From: Pararhodobacter zhoushanensis
Lineage (GTDB): Bacteria; Pseudomonadota; Alphaproteobacteria; Rhodobacterales; Rhodobacteraceae
Direction of reading: 5' to 3'
DNA length: 64,000 bases
Assembly (NCBI RefSeq): GCF_025949695.1
Contig: NZ_JAPDFL010000001.1
Coordinates: 2,049,501 to 2,113,500 of the forward strand
In this document: positions 58,058 to 64,000 of the stretch, one piece after another
How positions within the stretch are numbered: the stretch's first letter is position 1
Layout of the letters: the number at the start of each line of letters is the position of its first letter
Notes under the pieces: generated by a model
The model's database searches: none
Seen by the model: only the letters and a program-made list of their open reading frames with translations
Told to the model about the DNA's origin: nothing
Made by a program: the position numbers and the translations under genes

Positions 58058-58663
58058 CTAGAGCGCGGGGATGAGCGCCCAGCCGCCGAGGCCGATGAGC
58101 ATCACGGCGGACAACCGTGAAACCAGCCGCGCAAAGCCGGCGGGCAAGCGGCTGCGCGTCAGCGCCACGCCGCCCGACAGGATTGCCCACCAGGCCAGCG
58201 AGCCGAGGAACACGCCCGCGACGGCGATGCTGGCGGTGGCGATGGTTGCGTCTTCGGCCAGCCCCAGCCCGGCGAACATCGCCACAAAGGACAGGATGGT
58301 GGCCGGATTGGCGATGGTCAGCGCATAGGTCGCCGCCGCCGTGGTGATCAGGGTGCGGGCATTGGCTGTGGCGGGCGTCGCTTGGCCGCCACCACTTAGC
58401 CAGCCGCGTATCCCCAGACCGATCAGCAGCAGGCCGCCAAGGATGCGCACCCAGCCCGCGCCACCGTCCAGAACGCCCGCCATCGCGGCGAAGCCAAAGG
58501 CGGCAAAGGCGGCATAGGTCGCATCCGCCAGCGCGGTGCCGACACCCCCGGCAAACCCGGCGGCGAAGCCCATGTGCAGCGTGCGCGCGATGCACAGCGC
58601 ACCGATGGGTCCAAGCGGGATGGCGACGGCGAAGCCCAACAGAACAGCCTTGAAAAACAACAT
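58058..58663 (-). CDS. LysE-family amino acid exporter
   Basis: 201 residues from ATG (MLFFKAVLLGFAVAIPLGPI), about six membrane helices. 'AVAIPLGPIGALCIARTLHMG' and 'YALTIANPATILSFVAMFAGLG' are LysE signatures (GP...P and NP..i). The upstream Lrp/AsnC gene ends 5 bases before its start, so the pair probably forms an amino-acid-responsive export unit. Confidence 0.92.
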   Translation of the reverse strand: MLFFKAVLLGFAVAIPLGPIGALCIARTLHMGFAAGFAGGVGTALADATYAAFAAFGFAAMAGVLDGGAGWVRILGGLLLIGLGIRGWLSGGGQATPATANARTLITTAAATYALTIANPATILSFVAMFAGLGLAEDATIATASIAVAGVFLGSLAWWAILSGGVALTRSRLPAGFARLVSRLSAVMLIGLGGWALIPAL

Positions 58664-58667
58664 GCTG

Positions 58668-59120
58668 TCAGCTCGCGACGGGTGGCACAAAAACCCCGGC
58701 CACCGGCGAAGACAGCGCCAGCACCGTCTGTGAACGGCCCAGAAATCCCAGCTGCTTCAACCCGGCCAGAAAGGTCTCAAGATCGGCCAGCGAGCCGGTG
58801 CGCATCTTGACCAGATAGGACCAGTCGCCGGTGACATGGTGGCACTCCTCGATCTGCGGATCGGCGGCAGCATGGGCGCGGAAGGCTGCCTCATCGGCGC
58901 GCTCGGACAGGGCTATCCAGACAAAGGCGAGGATGGGCAGATCCAGCGCCTGCGCCTCAACCGCGACGGTGAACCGCTGGATCGCACCGCTGGCCACCAG
59001 ACGGCGCAGACGTTCGTTCACGGCCGAGGGCGACAGGCCGACATGCGCACCGATATCCGCCAGCGCGCGGCGGGCATCTTGGGCCAGAAGGTCGACGATT
59101 GTGCGGTCAATGGTATCCAT
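58668..59120 (-). CDS. Lrp/AsnC-family transcriptional regulator
   Basis: 150 residues from ATG (MDTIDRTIVDLLAQDARRAL). HTH 'RRALADIGAHVGLSPSAVNERLRRLVASGAI' in parts, then the RAM ligand domain ('ILAFVWIALSER', 'IEECHHVTGDWSYLVKMRTG', 'LGFLGRSQTVLALS'). It binds amino acids to control the adjacent LysE exporter in most relatives. Start chosen at the HTH; the upstream extension is not coding. Confidence 0.93.
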   Translation of the reverse strand: MDTIDRTIVDLLAQDARRALADIGAHVGLSPSAVNERLRRLVASGAIQRFTVAVEAQALDLPILAFVWIALSERADEAAFRAHAAADPQIEECHHVTGDWSYLVKMRTGSLADLETFLAGLKQLGFLGRSQTVLALSSPVAGVFVPPVAS

Positions 59121-59225
59121 AACCGCAATATTTGCTGAAATAGTGGCGATTCGCAAGCTAAATTCATGGCCTGGGCGGCTTGGAGCGTCGCGCCAGGGAA
59201 AGCCCGCAGCCTTCAAGGCACGCGA

Positions 59226-60116
59226 TCAGCCGGTCTGCTGGCGCGCAACCTCTTCGAAGGCGGCGATGCAGGCTTTGACGATCCGCGAGGGGCGGGTCTG
59301 CGGCGCGGTCAGCAACAGCGTGCGGAAGTGGATCGCGGGCACAAAGGGGCGCAGTTCGATCTGGGTGCCGCGATAGAGCTCGGCGGTGAGCGGATTGACA
59401 AAGCCACAGCCGATCCCCGCCGCGATCATCGCGCACACGGTCGACGAATAGGGCGTCTCGAACACGATCCGCGGTGTCGATCCGGCGGCGCGCAGGATCG
59501 CGTCGGCTTCTTGCCGGGTGGTGTCTTCGGCGGCCAGCGCAACGAATTCCTGCCCGTCCAGATCCTGTGGCGTGATCGACTCCAACGCGCACAGCGGGTG
59601 CCCCTTGGGCAGGCCGACCATCGCGCATTTGGTCACGAAGGGCCGCGCATCGACGCCGCTCAGGTCGATCTCGTCGGCGGCAAGGCCAAAGTCGAACTGC
59701 CCGGCCACCACCAGATCGCGCACCACGGACGACATATGCGTCTGCATGGTGATCGCCACTTCGGGGTAGGCGCGGTGAAAGGCGGCCAGCGCCAGCGGCG
59801 CGATGGTGGTGCTATAGGCGGACAGGCAGGCGATGCGGATCTCGCCCGCGCCGAAATCGCGGATCCGCGCGGCAGCGGAGTTGAGCCGCGACAGGCCGAT
59901 GAAGCAGGCTTCGACCTCACGGTGCAGCATCTGCCCTTCGGCGGTGGGAACCATGCGGCCCTTGATCCGCTCGAACAGCGCAAAGCCGATGTTGCGCTCA
60001 AGCTCGATGATCGCCTTGGATGCGGCAGGTTGCGAGATGCGCAGCAGATCGGCGGCCCGCGACACGGTGCCGGCGGTCATGATGGTGTGGAAAATCTCGA
60101 TCTGTCGTTGGTTCAC
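59226..60116 (-). CDS. LysR-family transcriptional regulator
   Basis: 296 residues from GTG (NQRQIEIFHTIMTAGTVSRA). HTH 'AGTVSRAADLLRISQPAASKAIIELERNIGFALFER' in parts; C-terminal PBP-like ligand domain from about 90. Divergent from the PLP C-S lyase / ABC transporter cluster (86 bases apart), so it probably controls it, sensing a thiol or amino acid. The frame further upstream to 60284 lacks a family match. Confidence 0.92.
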   Translation of the reverse strand: MNQRQIEIFHTIMTAGTVSRAADLLRISQPAASKAIIELERNIGFALFERIKGRMVPTAEGQMLHREVEACFIGLSRLNSAAARIRDFGAGEIRIACLSAYSTTIAPLALAAFHRAYPEVAITMQTHMSSVVRDLVVAGQFDFGLAADEIDLSGVDARPFVTKCAMVGLPKGHPLCALESITPQDLDGQEFVALAAEDTTRQEADAILRAAGSTPRIVFETPYSSTVCAMIAAGIGCGFVNPLTAELYRGTQIELRPFVPAIHFRTLLLTAPQTRPSRIVKACIAAFEEVARQQTG

Positions 60117-60201
60117 GGCACGAAACCCATAACCTGAGAGAATGGAGTGATCAGACCTTAGTATTGGACGGAATAGACCGCAACGCCGTAAAACCGGGGC
60201 T

Positions 60202-61407
60202 ATGAAGACGAGTCCCGAGGATGCCATGCACGACCAGACGCTTTGCGTGACCCCGCCTGAGGCCGATATGACCGGCTTTGACACGCTGGCCGTGCCGGTC
60301 TACCGCGCCAGCACGATCCCCTTCGCCGATGCCGAGGGCTATCAGAACCGCCGCCTGCGCGGGCCGGATGGCTACAGCTATGGGCTGGGCGGTACGCCGA
60401 CCACGCGGTCGCTGGAAGGCCAGATCACCGCGCTGGAAGGCGGAGAGCGGACCGTGCTGGTGCCGTCGGGGCAGGCCGGAATTTCGGTGGCGATGCTGAC
60501 CTTTGTTCAGGCGGGCCAGAAGATCCTGATGCCCGACACGGTCTATCCCCCCGCGCGTGATTTTGCCCGTCAGGATCTGGCGCGCATGGGGATCGTGACC
60601 GACTTCTACGATCCCGGCTCGCTGGACGATCTGCGGGCGCGGCTCGACGACCAGACGCGACTGGTCTGGCTGGAATCGCCCGGCTCGACCACGATGGAAG
60701 TGCAGGATTTCGCCGCCATCGCCGATTTGGCGCATGCGCAGGGCGCGCTGGTGGGTTGCGACAATACTTGGGCGACGCCGCTCAATTTCAAACCCATCGC
60801 CCATGGTGCAGATCTGGTGGTCGAGGCGCTGACCAAGTATTTCTCGGGCCATTCCGATGTGCTGATGGGCTCGATCACCACCGCGACGGTCGCGTTGGGC
60901 CATCAGCTGCGCCGGTCGCTGGGGCGTTTGGGCATCGGCGTATCGCCGGACGATTGCTCGCTGGTGCTGCGCGGTATGCAGACGATGAGCGTGCGCATGC
61001 AGCATGCCTCGGCGGTTGCCCTGCGCGTGGCGCGATGGATGCAGACCCGGGCCGCCGTGACGCAGGTCCTGCACCCCGCGCTGCCCGACTGCCCGGGCCA
61101 CGCGCTGTGGAAACGCGATTTTAGCGGCTCAAGCGCCGTGTTCAGCATCGTCCTGACCGCCGGGGCGGAAGCGCGGCTGATGCGGGCGCTGGATACGTTG
61201 GACCATTTCGTCATCGGTGCCTCATGGGGCGGCACGCGCAGCCTGCTGGCGCCGATGAACATTTCGGGGGACCGAAGCCTGCCGCGGGCAGGCGCACCCG
61301 AAACCTATCTGCGCGTCAGCATCGGGCTCGAAAATGAAGCCGATCTGATGGCGGATCTCGAGCGGCTGTTCGCAGCGCTCGAAGAAACAGCGCGTGACGC
61401 TGAATAA
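60202..61407 (+). CDS. metC: cystathionine beta-lyase-like PLP C-S lyase
   Basis: 401 residues (an internal ATG at codon 9 is an alternative start). Cys/Met metabolism PLP family: 'YSYGLGGTPTTRSLEGQITALEGG' and 'TVLVPSGQAGISVAMLTFVQAG' (PLP loop), 'LVWLESPGSTTMEVQDFAAIA', 'VGCDNTWATPLNFKPIAHGAD' and PLP-Lys in 'VEALTKYFSGHSDVLMG' (in parts). It would release a thiol and ammonia from cystathionine or a similar sulfur amino acid. First gene before an amino acid ABC importer, hinting at catabolic use. Confidence 0.87.
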   Translation: MKTSPEDAMHDQTLCVTPPEADMTGFDTLAVPVYRASTIPFADAEGYQNRRLRGPDGYSYGLGGTPTTRSLEGQITALEGGERTVLVPSGQAGISVAMLTFVQAGQKILMPDTVYPPARDFARQDLARMGIVTDFYDPGSLDDLRARLDDQTRLVWLESPGSTTMEVQDFAAIADLAHAQGALVGCDNTWATPLNFKPIAHGADLVVEALTKYFSGHSDVLMGSITTATVALGHQLRRSLGRLGIGVSPDDCSLVLRGMQTMSVRMQHASAVALRVARWMQTRAAVTQVLHPALPDCPGHALWKRDFSGSSAVFSIVLTAGAEARLMRALDTLDHFVIGASWGGTRSLLAPMNISGDRSLPRAGAPETYLRVSIGLENEADLMADLERLFAALEETARDAE

Positions 61408-61457
61408 AAACAAACCTGGCCGACAGCCACCCCCAGCCCAACAGACAGGACGTCCCG

Positions 61458-62339
61458 ATGACCCAGACCCGACGCAATTTTCTTGCCGCTACCCTGTGCA
61501 GCGCCGCGCTTGCCAGCGGATTCGCCGCGCCTGCCATGGCCGAGACTGCCCTGACCGAGCGCCTGTCTTCGGACACGCTGGTCATCGGCATTCACAACCG
61601 CGCGCCCTGGGGCTTTCGCGGCACCGACGGCGAGGCCACCGGCTATCACCCCGATCTGGTGCGGGCCGCCTTCTCGCATCTGGGTGTCGAGAACATTGAA
61701 TTCGTCATCTCGGATTTTGGCGCGCTGATCCCCGGACTCAGCGCCAACCGCTTCGACATGATCGCCTCGGGGATCGCCATCACGCCTGAGCGGTGCGAGC
61801 AGGTGATCTTCAGCGAGCCGGACCTGTCCATCGGCGACGGGCTTCTGGTCGAGCAGGGCAACCCGCATAACATCCACTCCTACGCCGATTTCGTCCAGAA
61901 CCCGGATCTGATGCTGGCCGGGGGCCGGGGCACGCTGAACTCGCGCAATGCGATGGAAGCCGGCGTGCCCGAGGATCAGATGCTGCAACTGCCCGAAACC
62001 AACGATCTGGTTTCGGCGCTGCTGGCCGGGCGGGCACAGGCGGCGACACTGTCGTCGCCCTCGGTGATCTCGCTGCTGGCCGATCCCAACCTGGCCGAGC
62101 GCGGGCTCGAGCGCGCCGAGCCGTTTGAGGGCCTGATGCGGGCGGATGGCACCCCGGCGGCGATGTATACCGCCATCGCGTTCCGGCCCGCGGATACCGC
62201 GCTGCGCGACGCCTATAACGCCCAGCTGTCGGTCATGATCGAGGATGGAACGCTGGAAGAAATCATGGGCCGCTATGGCTTCGGTCCGGCTGAAATGCCG
62301 CCGTCGCGGACCACGGCTGATATCTGCGCCGCCCGCTGA
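61458..62339 (+). CDS. polar amino acid ABC transporter, substrate-binding protein
   Basis: 293 residues. The N-terminus 'TRRNFLAATLCSAALASG' has R-R-x-F-L and an AMA-E cut, so a Tat or Sec signal. Then the family-3 PBP fold: 'LVIGIHNRAPWGFRGTDGEATGYHPDLVRAA' in parts, 'RFDMIASGIAITPERCEQVIFS', 'GTLNSRNAMEAGVP' and 'MYTAIAFRPADTALRDAYN'. Order SBP-permease-permease-ATPase matches ehuBCDA (ectoine uptake) and other polar amino acid systems. The adjacent C-S lyase suggests a sulfur amino acid instead. Confidence 0.88.
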   Translation: MTQTRRNFLAATLCSAALASGFAAPAMAETALTERLSSDTLVIGIHNRAPWGFRGTDGEATGYHPDLVRAAFSHLGVENIEFVISDFGALIPGLSANRFDMIASGIAITPERCEQVIFSEPDLSIGDGLLVEQGNPHNIHSYADFVQNPDLMLAGGRGTLNSRNAMEAGVPEDQMLQLPETNDLVSALLAGRAQAATLSSPSVISLLADPNLAERGLERAEPFEGLMRADGTPAAMYTAIAFRPADTALRDAYNAQLSVMIEDGTLEEIMGRYGFGPAEMPPSRTTADICAAR

Positions 62340-62363
62340 CGTCGCGGTTGAAGGACAGGCTTC

Positions 62364-63023
62364 GTGACCTTCCCAAACATCCTTGCGGGCATCTTCGAGG
62401 GGTTCGGCGTCACCGCTGCCGTGACGTTCTACGGCATGCTCTACGCCGTGCCCTTCGCCTTTGGCGCCGGCATCTTGCAGCACTTCACGCGCGGGTGGGC
62501 CCGGCTTGCTGTTACCGCCGTGATCGAGTTCTGGCGCTCGTCGCCGGTGATCATCACCTTGTTTGTGATGTATTACACGCTGCCCAGCTTCGGCCTCACC
62601 CTGTCGGGAATGACAGTCGGGGCGATGGCGCTGGGGCTCAACATCGGCGGCTATGGCAGCCAGGCGGTGCGGGCGGCCCTGCAATCGCTCGACAAGGGAC
62701 AAGTCGAGGCCGGGCTCGCGCTCGGCCTCAGGCGCTGGGAGGTGCTGGGGCTGGTTGAGCTGCCGCAAGCCTTCACCGCCATGCTGCCCAGCTTCGTCAA
62801 CCAGTTCATCCAGCTCGTCAAAGGGACTGCGCTGGTGTCGCTGATCACCCTGACCGACATGACCTTTCGCGCCAAAGAGCTGTCGCAGCTGAGCTATGAT
62901 CCGGTCGGCACCTATACCGGCCTGCTCGTGGCCTATTTCATCGTCTGCTATCCCGCGACCATTCTGGGACGGATGCTGGAGCAGCGGGTCTCGACGCCCG
63001 CAAGGGGGCTTCATGACCTTTGA
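62364..63023 (+). CDS. polar amino acid ABC transporter, permease 1
   Basis: 219 residues from GTG (TFPNILAGIFEGFGVTAAVT). About five membrane helices and the EAA loop 'EAGLALGLRRWEVLGLVELPQAF' facing the ATPase, plus 'EFWRSSPVIITLFVMYYTLP' typical of HisM/GlnP-type permeases. The stop overlaps the next ATG by 11 bases. Confidence 0.93.
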   Translation: MTFPNILAGIFEGFGVTAAVTFYGMLYAVPFAFGAGILQHFTRGWARLAVTAVIEFWRSSPVIITLFVMYYTLPSFGLTLSGMTVGAMALGLNIGGYGSQAVRAALQSLDKGQVEAGLALGLRRWEVLGLVELPQAFTAMLPSFVNQFIQLVKGTALVSLITLTDMTFRAKELSQLSYDPVGTYTGLLVAYFIVCYPATILGRMLEQRVSTPARGLHDL

Positions 63024-63672
63024 TGTCGATTTCGCACTCTCGACACTGCCCTTCATTCTCAAGGGCTTGTTCACCACGCTTTGGGTCACGGTGGCCAGCG
63101 CGCTCGGCGCGTCGATCCTGGGGTTCGTGTTCGAGGTATTGCGCCGCACCAGCCGCGTGATGGGGCTGCTCATGCGCTTTGTCATCGACGCGATCCGCTC
63201 GACCCCGGTTCTGGTGCAGCTCTATTTCTTGTACTTCGTGCTGCCGTTCTGGGGCGTCGTGCTGCCTGCGCTGGTCGTCGGCGTGATCGGATTGAGCGTC
63301 TATTACAGCGGCTATCTGGCCGAGGTGTTCAAGGCCGGGATCGACGCCATCCCGCGCGGGCAGACCGAGGCGGCCAAGGCCATCGGCCTGACCCGGCTCG
63401 ATGTCATCGCCTTTGTCATCGCCCCGCAGATGCTGCGCAATATCGCCGCCCCGATGGGCAACTACTTTGTGTCGATCCTCAAGGCGACGCCGTATCTGGC
63501 GGTCATCGCGGTGCCCGAGATGCTGGGCTCAGCGCTGGATATCGGCTCGCGAACCTTCCGCTATGCCGAACCCATGCTGGTGGTCGGCGCGATCTTCCTG
63601 GTGCTGGCCGTCGCCATCGGTCAGGGCGTCCGGTGGCTGGAACTGCGCCTGCTCGCCTCGACCAGACGCTGA
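63013..63672 (+). CDS. polar amino acid ABC transporter, permease 2
   Basis: 219 residues from ATG (MTFDVDFALSTLPFILKGLF). Same fold as the preceding permease: 'IDAIRSTPVLVQLYFLYFVLP', 'YYSGYLAEVFKAGIDAIPRGQTEAAKAIGLTR' in parts with the EAA loop, and 'YFVSILKATPYLAVIAVPEM'. Forms a heterodimer with permease 1. Translation is coupled to the upstream gene by the overlap. Confidence 0.93.
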   Translation: MTFDVDFALSTLPFILKGLFTTLWVTVASALGASILGFVFEVLRRTSRVMGLLMRFVIDAIRSTPVLVQLYFLYFVLPFWGVVLPALVVGVIGLSVYYSGYLAEVFKAGIDAIPRGQTEAAKAIGLTRLDVIAFVIAPQMLRNIAAPMGNYFVSILKATPYLAVIAVPEMLGSALDIGSRTFRYAEPMLVVGAIFLVLAVAIGQGVRWLELRLLASTRR

Positions 63673-63697
63673 GCGCCGCGTATTGAAAGTGAGAGCA

Positions 63698-64000
63698 ATG
63701 ACCGAAACTGTGATCCCCGCCGTCTCGTTGCAGGGCGTGACCAAGAAATACGGGACATTTCAGGCGCTGACCAACGTCTCGCTCACCGTCGCCAAGGGCG
63801 AGCGCGTGGTGATCTGCGGGCCCTCGGGGTCGGGCAAGTCCACGCTGATCCGCTGCATCAACCAGCTTGAGCGGCACGACGGGGGCAAGATCATTGTCGA
63901 CGGGGCCGAGATCGGAGCGCGCGGCACCCGCCTGCCGGACCTGCGGCGCGAGGTCGGGATGGTGTTCCAGCACTTCAACCTGTTCCCGCACCTGACCGTC
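63698..64000 (+). CDS. polar amino acid ABC transporter, ATPase (cut by window edge)
   Basis: The first 101 codons are visible (MTETVIPAVSLQGVTKKYGT). Walker A 'GPSGSGKSTLIRCINQLE' and Q-loop 'MVFQHFNLFPHLTV' are typical of GlnQ/HisP-type amino acid importers; 'GARGTRLPDLRREVGMVFQ' is also family-like. Signature motif and Walker B lie outside the window. Confidence 0.95.
   Translation, partial: MTETVIPAVSLQGVTKKYGTFQALTNVSLTVAKGERVVICGPSGSGKSTLIRCINQLERHDGGKIIVDGAEIGARGTRLPDLRREVGMVFQHFNLFPHLTV

Noticed and set aside
60117-60201. SAM-type riboswitch before the C-S lyase
   Set aside because: The 85-base gap shows no SAM riboswitch core; it more likely holds LysR sites.
61305-63185. 626-codon minus-strand frame
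   Set aside because: Antisense shadow of the ABC transporter genes; composition is His/Gln/Arg-rich with no family signature.

Overview
The window is GC-rich alphaproteobacterial DNA, best placed in the Rhodobacteraceae (Roseobacter/Rhodobacter type). Pointers are the ribB-ribH-nusB order, glnB-glnA, a bacteriophytochrome/heme oxygenase pair, a dddP-type DMSP lyase, an alphaproteobacterial GTTC-N7-GTTC SOS box, and a 32-bp intergenic repeat found twice. A marine or saline habitat is likely from dddP. All functions are inferred from the sequence alone; no database search was run.

Bases 1 to about 24,186 are the right part of an HK97-type tailed prophage inserted next to the 3' end of tRNA-Arg(UCU). 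Reading the minus strand from right to left come a lysogeny switch (cro-like gene, operators, divergent repressor), a replication/DNA-metabolism operon (ParB-like, GapR fusion, DUF1937, methylase, initiator-like), a NusG paralogue, and then a promoter and hairpin terminator leading into the late operon. The late operon holds HNH, TerS, TerL, a 2-TM protein, portal, protease, capsid, connectors, DUF3168 and the first 32 codons of a tail gene cut by the window edge. The plus-strand early operon (18,559-24,133) holds about 16 tiny genes, mostly with 4- or 8-nt stop/start overlaps, ending in an excisionase-like gene and a tyrosine integrase. The other prophage end lies outside the window.

Bases 24,320-47,300 are chromosomal. 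They hold hydrolases and a GlxA-type regulator, thrS, an aldo/keto reductase, an SOS-boxed imuA-like gene, ribB-ribH-nusB, a 7-TM protein resembling Pyr4/PaxB terpene cyclases, bphO-bphP-REC, a P1B-4 metal ATPase, a solitary HsdR-N nuclease with lower GC, a GAF histidine kinase, small secreted proteins, a beta-barrel protein and tRNA-Leu(UAG). Bases 47,447-64,000 hold a Hint-like protein, nnrD/E, glnB-glnA with promoter and NtrC-like site, a DUF3445 protein, dddP, transporters with regulators, and a LysR / C-S lyase / polar amino acid ABC transporter cluster cut at the right edge.

A recurring oddity is single-base frameshifts. At least seven candidate genes are broken by one nucleotide, and five of these are repaired by lengthening a C/G run by one base. 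This fits homopolymer sequencing error as well as gene decay, so those genes may be intact in the real organism.
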